In this document: piece by piece, positions 27,596-35,781 of the stretch
How the letters are laid out: each line of letters starts with the position of its first letter
How positions within the stretch are numbered: position 1 is the stretch's first letter
NCBI RefSeq assembly: GCF_017876775.1
Contig: NZ_JAGIOP010000001.1
Coordinates: 1,488,001 to 1,552,000, forward strand
Source: Mycolicibacterium lutetiense
GTDB lineage: Bacteria; Actinomycetota; Actinomycetes; Mycobacteriales; Mycobacteriaceae
Length of the DNA stretch: 64,000 nt
Direction of reading: 5' to 3'
The notes under the pieces: model-generated
The model's input: the letters and a program-made list of their open reading frames with translations, nothing else
Database searches by the model: none
What the model was told of the DNA's origin: nothing
Translations under genes and position numbers: made by a program

Positions 27596-27907
27596 ATGAC
27601 CCTCGCCGCAGACCGGGAACTGGGTAACCGAGAGTTTGCTATGGAGGACATTTACACTGGTGTACACGCCAGCGGGTTTGGCCAGGTTGGCGATGGCCGG
27701 AGTTTTTCTTTCCACATCGAACGTCAGCAACTCGTGATCGAGGTCTACCGTCCGCGGCTGTCCGGCCCGGTTCCGGTCGCGGACGATGTGGTGGCCATGG
27801 CCACCCGCAAACTGACCGATATCGATCTGTCTGACGAACGCAGCCTGTCGGCAACGGTCCGGGACGCGGTCGCCGCCGCGCAACCGGTTTCGCGCGCCGC
27901 TCGCTGA
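27596..27907 (+). CDS. Small conserved mycobacterial protein (Rv2137c-like)
   Basis: About 103 residues with no signal peptide. The core is [18 protein letters not shown] followed by [22 protein letters not shown]. It looks soluble and alpha/beta; no catalytic motif is visible. An internal ATG at 27641 (MEDIYTGVH) is a possible start. It lies just upstream of uppP on the same strand, as in M. tuberculosis. Function unknown. Confidence 0.75.
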   Translation: MTLAADRELGNREFAMEDIYTGVHASGFGQVGDGRSFSFHIERQQLVIEVYRPRLSGPVPVADDVVAMATRKLTDIDLSDERSLSATVRDAVAAAQPVSRAAR

Positions 27908-27944
27908 CACAGCTCACTGCCTTCGTCACGGTACGGTCGTCGTC

Positions 27945-28793
27945 GTGACTGACGTCGGTGCCATGTCCTGGCTGCAAGTGGTTGTGTTGTCGATTGTCCA
28001 GGGGCTCACCGAATTTCTGCCGGTCTCGTCCTCGGGACACCTCGCGATCACCTCGCGGGTGTTTTTCGACGACGACGCAGGCGCCTCGTTCACAGCGGTC
28101 GTACAGATCGGCACCGAAGTGGCGGTCCTCATGTATTTCGCCAGGGATATCGGCCGCATTATCAGCGCGTGGTTCGCCGGGCTGACCGACGCCGGTCGGC
28201 GAACCCCGGATTACTGGCTCGGGTGGTGGGTGATCATCGGCACGGTGCCGATCGGGGTGTTCGGATTCACCCTTCAGCACTTCATCCGGGATGACATCCG
28301 GAACCTGTGGATCATCGCCACGGCGCTCATCGTCTTCTCGTTCGTCATCGCCGCCGCTGAATATCTCGGAAAGCAGACACGCGAAATCCAGGAATTCACC
28401 TGGCGCGACAGTCTCATCGTTGGCTCGGCGCAGGCGCTCGCGCTCATCCCCGGCGTCTCGAGGTCCGGCGTCACCATCAGCACCGGCCTTTTCCTCGGCC
28501 AGAAGCGGGAGGCTGCAGCGCGATTCGGCTTCCTGCTGGCCATCCCGGCGGTCCTCGGCTCCGGGCTGTACGAACTGCGCCACGTGTTCGAACCCGGCGC
28601 CTCGGGAATGAGCGCGACGGTTCCGCAGATCGTGCTCGGCACGCTCATCGCGTTCGTCGTCGGCTATGCGGCGGTCGCCTGGTTCCTGAAATTCCTGGTG
28701 TCGCACAGCATGTACTGGTTCGTGGGATACCGAGTGGTGCTCGGTGCGGTGGTGCTGGCCCTGCTGGCTACCGGGGTGGTCGCCGCGCAATGA
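27945..28793 (+). CDS. uppP: Undecaprenyl-diphosphatase
   Basis: About 282 residues, polytopic. It dephosphorylates undecaprenyl (in mycobacteria decaprenyl) diphosphate to recycle the cell-wall lipid carrier. Both family signatures are visible: [14 protein letters not shown] near the N-terminus and [11 protein letters not shown] in the second half, which hold the Glu, Ser and Arg active-site residues. At least seven hydrophobic segments. The start is a GTG (VTDVGAMSW); the ATG at 27963 is an alternative. First of a run of four same-strand genes through 30927. Confidence 0.95.
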   Translation: MTDVGAMSWLQVVVLSIVQGLTEFLPVSSSGHLAITSRVFFDDDAGASFTAVVQIGTEVAVLMYFARDIGRIISAWFAGLTDAGRRTPDYWLGWWVIIGTVPIGVFGFTLQHFIRDDIRNLWIIATALIVFSFVIAAAEYLGKQTREIQEFTWRDSLIVGSAQALALIPGVSRSGVTISTGLFLGQKREAAARFGFLLAIPAVLGSGLYELRHVFEPGASGMSATVPQIVLGTLIAFVVGYAAVAWFLKFLVSHSMYWFVGYRVVLGAVVLALLATGVVAAQ

Positions 28794-28812
28794 CCTGGAC
28801 GGAGGAGCAGAT

Positions 28813-29484
28813 ATGACGGTGATCCTGCTGAGGCACGGCCGTTCGACCTCGAATACCGCGCACACCCTGGCCGGCCGGAGTGAGGGTGTCGATCTCGATG
28901 AGCGCGGTGCCGAGCAGGCCGCCGGCCTCGTCGCACGCATCGGGGAGTTGCCGGTGACCGCGATCGTGCATTCCCCGCTGTTGCGCTGCGCGCGCACGGT
29001 GGCGCCGCTGGCCGGGGCACTGGCATTGGAGCCGATCATCGACGAACGGCTCACCGAGGTGGATTACGGCAGCTGGACCGGCCGCGCCATCGGCGAACTG
29101 GTGAAGGAACCCCTGTGGTCGGTGGTCCAGCAGCAGCCCAGTGCGGCGGTGTTCCCCGAGGGCGAGGGGCTGGCGCAGGTTCAGGCCCGGGCGGTCGCTG
29201 CGGTGCGGGAACGCGACCGTGCGTTGGCCGATGAACACGGTGCCGACGTGTTGTGGCTGGCTTGCACGCACGGCGACGTGATCAAGGCGGTGCTCGCCGA
29301 TGCGTTGGGTGTGCATTTGGACGGGTTCCAGCGCATCACCGCCGACCCGGCGTCGATGAGCGTGATCCGCTACACCGAGTTGCGCCCGTTTGTGATGCAC
29401 ATCAACCACACCGGTACGCAGTTGAGCGCCGGACTGGCCGCCAAACCCGCCACGGACGCCGTGGTGGGTGGGTCCACCAACTGA
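28813..29484 (+). CDS. Histidine phosphatase (phosphoglycerate-mutase-like)
   Basis: About 223 residues. It begins with the phosphohistidine motif LLRHGRSTSNT, has the second Arg region SPLLRCARTVAP, the acid residue in EVDYGSWTGR and the C-terminal catalytic His in ACTHGDVIK. This is the Rv2135c family, for which acid phosphatase activity is known. GGAGGAG precedes the ATG. It follows uppP by 19 bases in the same operon. Confidence 0.9.
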   Translation: MTVILLRHGRSTSNTAHTLAGRSEGVDLDERGAEQAAGLVARIGELPVTAIVHSPLLRCARTVAPLAGALALEPIIDERLTEVDYGSWTGRAIGELVKEPLWSVVQQQPSAAVFPEGEGLAQVQARAVAAVRERDRALADEHGADVLWLACTHGDVIKAVLADALGVHLDGFQRITADPASMSVIRYTELRPFVMHINHTGTQLSAGLAAKPATDAVVGGSTN

Positions 29485-29519
29485 CCCGCAGCACCGCTAC
29501 CGGTATTTTGGAAGGTGCC

Positions 29520-30107
29520 ATGGCCCGCGCAATTCACGTATTCCGCACCCCCGACCGTTTCGTGGCCGGGACTGTCGGCCAACCCGGTAACCGCACTTTC
29601 TATCTCCAGGCCGTCCACGACAAACGCGTGATCTCGGTGATCTTGGAGAAGCAGCAGGTCGCGGTGCTGGCTGAGCGAATCGCCGCGCTCCTGACCGAGA
29701 TCAATCGCCGCTTCGGCACGCCGATCCCGCCGGACACCGGTGAAATCGGTGATCTGCTACCGCTGGTCACCCCGGTCGACGCCGAGTTCCGCGTCGGGAC
29801 GATGGGGCTGGGCTGGGATTCGGAAGCGCAGACCGTCGTGGTGGAGCTGTTGGCGGTCTCCGAAGACGAGTTCGACGCGTCGGTGGTGCTGGACGACGCC
29901 GAGGAGGGCCCCGATGCCGTGCGGGTGTTTCTCACCCCGGAATCGGCCCGGGAGTTCGCCACCCGTTCCAGCCGGGTGATCTCGGCGGGCCGGCCGCCCT
30001 GCCCGTTGTGCGAGGAGCCGCTGGACCCCGAAGGGCACATCTGCGTGCGCACCAACGGTTATCGGCGCGGTGAGATGGCCGGCTCCGAAGATGACCCAGA
30101 CACCTAG
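29520..30107 (+). CDS. DUF3090-family protein with zinc-ribbon end
   Basis: About 195 residues. It begins MARAIHVFRTPDRFVAGTVG and ends with a CPLCEEPLDPEGHIC knuckle that should bind zinc. This is an actinobacteria-wide family (Rv2134c) that nearly always lies next to the kinase-like gene that follows, so the two probably act together. GGAAGG precedes the ATG. Its 3' end overlaps the next gene by 17 bases. Function unknown. Confidence 0.88.
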   Translation: MARAIHVFRTPDRFVAGTVGQPGNRTFYLQAVHDKRVISVILEKQQVAVLAERIAALLTEINRRFGTPIPPDTGEIGDLLPLVTPVDAEFRVGTMGLGWDSEAQTVVVELLAVSEDEFDASVVLDDAEEGPDAVRVFLTPESAREFATRSSRVISAGRPPCPLCEEPLDPEGHICVRTNGYRRGEMAGSEDDPDT

Positions 30108-30927
30108 CCCCGATCCGGGTCCCGACCCCGACGATGGCGCGGTCTTGGCCGACGGCGAGTTGACGGTGATCGGCCGCATCCGGTCGGCGAGCAATGCCAC
30201 GTTCCTGTGTGAGGCGACTTCCGGCGACCGGCAGGTCCACTGCGTATACAAGCCGATCCGGGGTGAAGCACCGCTGTGGGATTTTCCCGACGGCACCCTG
30301 GCCGGCCGCGAGCTGGGCGCCTACCTGGTCTCGGCCGCATTGGGCTGGAATATTGTGCCCCACACCATTATTCGCGACGGACCGGCCGGTCCGGGGATGA
30401 TTCAGCGTTGGGTGGACCAGCCCGGTGATCAGGTCGGGGACGAGCCGGATTCAGACCCCGATCTGGTGGACCTGCTGCCGGCCGGACACCTTCCGCCGGG
30501 TTTCCTGCCGATCCTGCAGGCCTACGACTACGCCGGCGACGAGGTGACGCTGGTGCACGCCGACGATCCCCGGTTGTTCCGGATGGCGGTGTTCGATGTG
30601 CTGATCAACAACGCCGACCGCAAGGGCGGTCACATCCTGACCGGGCTGGACGGGTCGGTGTACGGCGTCGACCACGGGGTGAGCCTGCACGTCGAGGACA
30701 AGCTGCGGACGGTGCTGTGGGGCTGGGCCGGCAAGCCCGTCGACGACGAGACACTGGCCGACGTCGCAGCGCTGCGCGACGGGTTCGGTGACCTGGCCGA
30801 CCAGTTGTGCGCGCACATCACCCAAGCCGAGATCGCTGCGCTGCGGTCCAGAATCGTGGGGCTATTGAACAATCCGGTGATGCCGACGCCGGATCGGCGC
30901 CGGCCGATCCCGTGGCCGGCCTTCTAG
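30091..30927 (+). CDS. SCO1664-family protein, PI3/4-kinase-like fold
   Basis: About 278 residues. The core resembles a HipA/PI3-kinase-like fold: CVYKPIRGEAPLWDFPDGTLAGRE (Lys for ATP), FDVLINNADRKGGHIL (catalytic Asn-Ala-Asp) and YGVDHGVSLH (metal Asp). It should bind ATP and phosphorylate an unknown partner. The family (Rv2133c, SCO1664) co-occurs with DUF3090. The start codon lies inside the end of the DUF3090 gene. Confidence 0.85.
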   Translation: MTQTPSPDPGPDPDDGAVLADGELTVIGRIRSASNATFLCEATSGDRQVHCVYKPIRGEAPLWDFPDGTLAGRELGAYLVSAALGWNIVPHTIIRDGPAGPGMIQRWVDQPGDQVGDEPDSDPDLVDLLPAGHLPPGFLPILQAYDYAGDEVTLVHADDPRLFRMAVFDVLINNADRKGGHILTGLDGSVYGVDHGVSLHVEDKLRTVLWGWAGKPVDDETLADVAALRDGFGDLADQLCAHITQAEIAALRSRIVGLLNNPVMPTPDRRRPIPWPAF

Positions 30928-30934
30928 CCGGGCT

Positions 30935-31342
30935 CTAGCGGGCGCGCCCGAACCCCTCGAACGGATTCCAGGACTGGCTGTTGCGCGTCACGTGCAGGTA
31001 GTAGGCGTAGTTCGCGGTCGACATCGCCAGCGCCGCGATGCCGATCCCGATGGCCCGGCCGACATTGTCGCTGACGCCGACCGCGGTGAATACCACCGCC
31101 GCCGCCACCGTGAGCCCCAGCAGCGTCAATCCCTTGCGCCACATGCCTTTGACGAAGAAGTAGATCGGACCGAACAGGAACGCCAGGATGTTCGCGTTGA
31201 GCCGCATCCGGGCCATGAAGCTGAGTTCGCGGAAGGCGGCCTTGGCCTCGGGGCTTGCGCTCGGCAGGCCGTAGGTGTTGAAGAAATCGAACTTCCAGCG
31301 CCACGAGTCGGACAGGTTGTCGACAGGGGTTTGCTCGGTCAT
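30935..31342 (-). CDS. DUF2628-type small membrane protein
   Basis: About 135 residues. A soluble N-terminal part ([29 protein letters not shown]) is followed by two or three hydrophobic segments ([17 protein letters not shown] and [17 protein letters not shown]), a pattern of the DUF2628 family. Single gene on the minus strand between the kinase-like gene and cysQ. Function unknown. Confidence 0.75.
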   Translation of the reverse strand: MTEQTPVDNLSDSWRWKFDFFNTYGLPSASPEAKAAFRELSFMARMRLNANILAFLFGPIYFFVKGMWRKGLTLLGLTVAAAVVFTAVGVSDNVGRAIGIGIAALAMSTANYAYYLHVTRNSQSWNPFEGFGRAR

Positions 31343-31434
31343 GGATCTCCTCTGTGTCAGCGGCAGGAACTGACTTTACTGGCACAACCGGACCCGCCAC
31401 CGCGCCGATTCGGCGTGCCACCGATACTGATTCG

Positions 31435-32196
31435 ATGCACTCGACCGACGCCGCCCTGGCCGCCGCAGTGGCCGAGGAGGCCGGCGAGCTGCTGCTGGCC
31501 GTGCGCGAGGAGATCGGTTTCGACGACCCCTACTATCTCGGCGACGAGGGTGACCGGCGGTCCAACGCACTGATCCTGGACCGGCTGGCCAAAGCCCGCC
31601 CCGGCGATTCGGTGCTCAGCGAGGAGGCGGTCGACGACCTGTCCCGCGTGGACGCCGATCGGGTGTGGATCGTCGACCCCGTCGACGGCACACACGAGTT
31701 CTCGCTGCCCGGCCGTGAGGACTGGGCCGTGCACATCGCCCTGTGGCAGCGCTCGGTCGGCGTCGACGGGGGCCTGTCGGATGCCGTGGTGGGGCTGCCC
31801 GCCCGCGGTGAGGTGTACCGCAGCGACACCGTCAGCCCGCCCAGGCCGCGACGCGACGGGCCGCTGCTGATCACCGCGAGCTCGAATCGGCCCCCGGCGG
31901 TGCTGTGGCGGATGCGCGAGCAGCTTGATTTCCGGATGGTGCGCATCGGCTCGGCCGGGGCCAAGGCGATGGCTGTGGTGCGTGGCGACGTCGATGCCTA
32001 CATCCACGCCGGCGGGCAGTGGGAGTGGGATTCGGCCGCACCTGCGGGCGTCGTCCTGGCCGCGGGCCTGCACGCGTCCCGGCTGGACGGTTCGGAACTG
32101 CGCTACAACCGGGCCGACCCGTACCTGCCGGATTTCGTGATGTGCCGCAAGGAGCTGGCACCGATCCTGCTGGAGGCGATCGGGGTGGCCCGTTGA
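31435..32196 (+). CDS. cysQ: 3'(2'),5'-bisphosphate nucleotidase CysQ
   Basis: About 253 residues of the inositol monophosphatase fold. Metal-site motifs are [19 protein letters not shown] and [11 protein letters not shown]. The family hydrolyses 3'-phosphoadenosine 5'-phosphate and PAPS, controlling sulfate assimilation; the tuberculosis counterpart Rv2131c also shows inositol-phosphatase and fructose-bisphosphatase activity. The ATG at 31435 gives [15 protein letters not shown]. It lies 47 bases before mshC. Confidence 0.9.
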   Translation: MHSTDAALAAAVAEEAGELLLAVREEIGFDDPYYLGDEGDRRSNALILDRLAKARPGDSVLSEEAVDDLSRVDADRVWIVDPVDGTHEFSLPGREDWAVHIALWQRSVGVDGGLSDAVVGLPARGEVYRSDTVSPPRPRRDGPLLITASSNRPPAVLWRMREQLDFRMVRIGSAGAKAMAVVRGDVDAYIHAGGQWEWDSAAPAGVVLAAGLHASRLDGSELRYNRADPYLPDFVMCRKELAPILLEAIGVAR

Positions 32197-32243
32197 CCGA
32201 CCGGCGGGAGGCTGTCCTGAGCGAGCACCCTAGAGTCGAGGCC

Positions 32244-33482
32244 ATGCAATCGTGGTCGGCGCCGTCAATTCCGGTGCTGGAAGGGCGTGGTCCGCAGCTG
32301 CGGCTGTACGACAGCGCCGACCGGCAGGTACGTCCGGTCACGCCGGGACCGACGGCCACCATGTACGTGTGTGGCATCACCCCGTATGACGCGACTCATC
32401 TGGGTCACGCCGCGACCTACCTGGCCTTCGATCTGGTGCACCGGCTGTGGCTGGACGCCGGGCACACCGTGCACTACGTGCAGAACGTCACCGATGTGGA
32501 TGATCCGCTGTTCGAGCGGGCCGATCGTGACGGCATCGACTGGCGTGACCTCGGTGACCGCGAGACCCAGCTGTTCCGCGACGACATGACCGCGCTGCGG
32601 GTACTGCCCCCGCACGACTATGTGGCCGCCACCGAGACCATCTCCGAGGTGGTCGAGCTGGTGGAGAAGATGCTGGCTTCGGGCGCGGCCTACGTCGTCG
32701 ACGATGCCCAGTACCCCGACGTGTACTACCGCGCAGACGCCACCGCGCAGTTCGGCTACGAGTCGGGCTACGACCGGGAGACCATGCTGCGGCTGTTCGG
32801 CGAGCGGGGCGGCGATCCCGACCGCGCGGGCAAGGGTGACGAACTGGACGCCTTGCTGTGGCGGGCCGAGCGGCCGGGTGAGCCCAGCTGGCCGTCACCG
32901 TTCGGGGCGGGCCGGCCGGGCTGGCACGTCGAGTGTTCGGCGATCGCACTCACCCGTATCGGCTCCGGCCTGGACATCCAGGGCGGTGGCAGCGACCTGA
33001 TCTTCCCGCACCACGAGTTCTCTGCCGCGCACGCCGAATCGGTCACGGGGGAGCGGCGTTTCGCCCGTCACTACGTCCACGCCGGCATGATCGGCTGGGA
33101 CGGGCACAAGATGAGCAAGAGCCGGGGCAACCTCGTGCTGGTCTCGCGGCTGCGCGCCGAAGGGGTGGACCCCTCGGCTGTGCGGCTCGGCCTGTTCGCC
33201 GGGCACTACCGTAGCGACCGGTACTGGAGCGATGAGGTGCTCGAAGAGGCCAGTGCCCGCCTCAAGCACTGGCGCAGCGCCACCGCGCTGCCCGCGGGTC
33301 CGGATGCCACCGATGTGGTGGCCCGGGTGCGCCAGTATCTCGCCGACGATCTGGACACTCCGAAAGCGCTTGCGGCACTGGATGGTTGGTGTACCGATGC
33401 GCTGACCTACGGCGGCCATGACACCACGTCGCCGCGTCGGGTCGCCGACACGGTGGATGCGCTGCTGGGAGTCGAGCTCTAG
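32244..33482 (+). CDS. mshC: Cysteine:GlcN-Ins ligase MshC (mycothiol synthesis)
   Basis: About 412 residues. It joins cysteine to glucosaminyl-inositol with ATP, the third step of mycothiol synthesis. It is a class I aminoacyl-tRNA synthetase paralogue with the HIGH-like THLGHA, zinc/cysteine-site residues in [10 protein letters not shown] and [11 protein letters not shown], and the KMSKS loop [10 protein letters not shown]. The length matches MshC and is shorter than CysS, and the gene sits next to cysQ as in M. tuberculosis. Confidence 0.95.
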   Translation: MQSWSAPSIPVLEGRGPQLRLYDSADRQVRPVTPGPTATMYVCGITPYDATHLGHAATYLAFDLVHRLWLDAGHTVHYVQNVTDVDDPLFERADRDGIDWRDLGDRETQLFRDDMTALRVLPPHDYVAATETISEVVELVEKMLASGAAYVVDDAQYPDVYYRADATAQFGYESGYDRETMLRLFGERGGDPDRAGKGDELDALLWRAERPGEPSWPSPFGAGRPGWHVECSAIALTRIGSGLDIQGGGSDLIFPHHEFSAAHAESVTGERRFARHYVHAGMIGWDGHKMSKSRGNLVLVSRLRAEGVDPSAVRLGLFAGHYRSDRYWSDEVLEEASARLKHWRSATALPAGPDATDVVARVRQYLADDLDTPKALAALDGWCTDALTYGGHDTTSPRRVADTVDALLGVEL

Positions 33483-33520
33483 ACCTCGTGGGCCGCGCCC
33501 CGTTGGGGTACGTTGCGGCC

Positions 33521-34399
33521 ATGGGTTCTGTGAACGGGAAAGTCGTCTTCATCACCGGCGGTGCACGCGGAATCGGCGCCGAGGTGGCCCGCAGACTGCG
33601 CCTCAGGGGCGCCAAGCTGGTGCTCACCGACCTCGATGAGGCACCGCTGAGCGCGCTGGCCGCCGAACTCGGCGAGGAGCATGTGTTGACCGCGTTGGCC
33701 GACGTGCGCGATCTGCCCGCCATGCAGAAGGCCGCCGACGCTGCCGTTGAGCGATTCGGCGGTATCGACATCGTGATGGCCAATGCCGGCATCGCCAGTT
33801 TCGGTTCGGTCATGCACGTGGACCCGGAGGCGTTCAAACGGGTCGTCGACATCAACGTGACGGGTGTGTTCAACACCGTCCGGGCCGCGCTCCCGTCCGT
33901 CGTCGAACGCCGCGGGTACGTGTTGGTGGTGTCCTCGCTCGCCGCGTTCACCTCGGCACCCGGGCTGGCCGCTTATCACGCCTCCAAGGCCGGTGCCGAA
34001 TACTTCGCCAATACGCTGCGCCTCGAGGTGGCCCACCTCGGTGTCGACGTCGGCTCGGCGCACATGAGCTGGATCGACACCCCACTGGTGCAGGACGCCA
34101 AGTCAGACCTCTCGGCCTTCCAGGAGATGCTGTCCAAGCTGCCGCCGCCCCTGAACCGGACCACCACCGTCGACGCCTGCGGCGCCGCCTTCGTCAAGGG
34201 CATCGAAGGGCGCAAGAAGCGCATCTACAGCCCGCAGTGGGTCGGGGCATTCCGGTGGATCCGGCCGTTCGTCACCACGTCACTGGCTGAGCGCGACATC
34301 CTCAAGTTCACCCCGACGCTGCTGCCGAAACTCGACGCCGAGGCGGCCGCGCTGGGGCGTTCGACCAGCGCCCGCATCGAGGCCCTGGAAGAGAAATAA
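33521..34399 (+). CDS. Short-chain dehydrogenase/reductase
   Basis: About 292 residues. The Rossmann motif is GGARGIGAEVARRLR, the second motif NAGIASFG, and the active site Ser (VVSSLAAFTS) with YHASKAG. Classical SDR of the Rv2129c group, with a C-terminal extension. NAD(P)-linked oxidoreductase; substrate unknown. ATG chosen 38 bases after the mshC stop. Confidence 0.9.
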   Translation: MGSVNGKVVFITGGARGIGAEVARRLRLRGAKLVLTDLDEAPLSALAAELGEEHVLTALADVRDLPAMQKAADAAVERFGGIDIVMANAGIASFGSVMHVDPEAFKRVVDINVTGVFNTVRAALPSVVERRGYVLVVSSLAAFTSAPGLAAYHASKAGAEYFANTLRLEVAHLGVDVGSAHMSWIDTPLVQDAKSDLSAFQEMLSKLPPPLNRTTTVDACGAAFVKGIEGRKKRIYSPQWVGAFRWIRPFVTTSLAERDILKFTPTLLPKLDAEAAALGRSTSARIEALEEK

Positions 34400-34496
34400 C
34401 TCTCAAGGCTCAGTGGCCAGTTGTGGCACGCTGCCGAGCGATTTCCGTGTCGTAACCGGCCGCTCGGCGGCTCAGCGCCCAATCTGAATTGGCCGC

Positions 34497-35342
34497 TCAG
34501 CGCCCGCGGCGCCGCAGGTAACGCTCGAACTCGGCGGCCAGCGCGTCGCCGTCGATCTTGCCGAGCGCCTCGTGCATGTCGACCTCGGCGTCGCCGCGCT
34601 CCTCCAAGGAGGCGACGTACTCGGCGATCTCCTCGTCCTCGGTGGTCATCTCGGTGACGGCCTGCTCCCATTCCTCGGCGGCGACCGGCAGATCGGCCAA
34701 CGGCACCTCGATGTCCAGCACGTCCTCAACCCGGCGGAGGAGGGCCACGGTGGCCTTGGGGCTGGGTGGCTGGGACACGTAGTGCGGAACCGCGGCCCAG
34801 AAGGTCACGGCCGGAATGCCGGCCTGCACGCAGGCGTCCTGGAACACCCCGGCGATCCCGGTCGGCCCCTCGTAGCGCGTCTCCTCCAGACCGAAGAATT
34901 TCGCTGACTCGGCCGAATATGCAGAGCCCGATACCGGCACCGGCCTGGTGTGCGGGGTGTCGGCCAGCAGCGCGCCGAGGATCACCACGGTCTCCACGTT
35001 GAGTTTGTCGGCGATGGCCAGCAATTCGGCGCAGAAGGTGCGCCAGCGCATGTTGGGCTCGACGCCGTGCATGAGCACCACGTCCCGGTTGCTGCCCGGG
35101 GGACGGCAGTGCGAGATCCGCATCGAGGGCCATACGAGTTCGCGCGTGACGCCGTCGACCTGGCGGATCACGGGACGATTCACCTGATAGTCGTAGAACG
35201 ACTCGTCATCGATCTCGACGATCGGCTGGGCTTCCCAGATCGCATCCAGGTGGTCCAGCGCGTCACTGGCCGCGTCACCGGCGTCATTCCAACCCTCGAA
35301 AGCAGCCACGATGATGGCGTCTTTCAAGTCGGGCAGGTTCAT
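34497..35342 (-). CDS. PAC2-family protein
   Basis: About 281 residues. MNLPDLKDAIIVAAFEGWND, VVLMHGVEPNMRW, VVILGALLADTPHTRPVPV and FGLEETRYEGPTGI match the actinobacterial PAC2 family (Rv2125 type), which shares a fold with eukaryotic proteasome assembly chaperone 2. Whether bacterial members assist proteasome assembly is not known. A GTG at 35375 is a possible earlier start. A short sequence after its stop (34472-34484) repeats part of its own 3' end. Confidence 0.88.
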   Translation of the reverse strand: MNLPDLKDAIIVAAFEGWNDAGDAASDALDHLDAIWEAQPIVEIDDESFYDYQVNRPVIRQVDGVTRELVWPSMRISHCRPPGSNRDVVLMHGVEPNMRWRTFCAELLAIADKLNVETVVILGALLADTPHTRPVPVSGSAYSAESAKFFGLEETRYEGPTGIAGVFQDACVQAGIPAVTFWAAVPHYVSQPPSPKATVALLRRVEDVLDIEVPLADLPVAAEEWEQAVTEMTTEDEEIAEYVASLEERGDAEVDMHEALGKIDGDALAAEFERYLRRRGR

Positions 35343-35680
35343 ACGCCGGCCGGCGTTCGGATACGACGGTGTCACACCTTCAGCGTAAGCCCTCAGATGG
35401 TGCCGATGAGCCCGTTGTGCCCGCGGGTCGCCGCCACGCCGATCAGCTGATTTGATAGACCGACTACCCTGTTGATGTGGCTGCCGTTGACAGCTCCGTC
35501 CGCAACATCGACCTGCTCGACACCAGGTCGCAGTGCGTGGTGGTGGGCGACGGCGCGGTAGCGACGAAATGCGTTCGGCAGCAATCTGGTCAAGGCACGC
35601 GTTGCCAAGCAGGTCGGGTCGATCGCAGCGACGAGTTGGGCGTCCGGACGTCGATCGGGAGACGACGTAGACTCTTCTGG
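35343..35680. other. Intergenic region between PAC2 gene and metH leader
   Basis: No gene is supported. It must hold the promoter of metH and of the divergent PAC2 gene. Short frames here lack codon bias and ribosome sites. Confidence 0.5.
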
Positions 35681-35763
35681 TCGAGAGGCGTTGCAACGGT
35701 GCTGTGAGGGGAAGGGTCCCTTCTCGGTAACCGCCACGCTCGGCAGAGTCAAGGACGCCTTCC
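35681..35763 (+). promoter_or_regulatory. Probable S-adenosylhomocysteine (SAH) riboswitch for metH
   Basis: The leader has the parts of the SAH aptamer. P1 pairs AGGCGT (35686-35691) with ACGCCT (35755-35760). The conserved strand GCGTTGCAAC follows the first P1 strand. A pseudoknot forms between TCGAG (35681-35685) and CTCGG (35739-35743). A hairpin GAAGG-GTC-CCTTC fills the variable arm. Known SAH riboswitches sit before ahcY, metH and metF and switch expression on when SAH builds up, which suits metH. It ends 18 bases before the metH start. Confidence 0.72.
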
Positions 35764-35781
35764 GCTACGGAAGGAGTGCAC

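Noticed and set aside
27639..29054. Long minus-strand frame opposite uppP and the phosphatase gene
   Set aside because: Charged low-complexity translation overlapping two well-supported genes.
34430..34496. Terminator between the SDR and PAC2 genes
   Set aside because: GC-rich repeats can pair, but there is no T run; the sequence looks like a partial copy of the PAC2 3' end.
35681..35763. Cobalamin riboswitch in front of metH
   Set aside because: The GAGTCAAGG segment faintly recalls a B12 box, but the other B12 core elements are absent and the SAH aptamer pairings fit much better.
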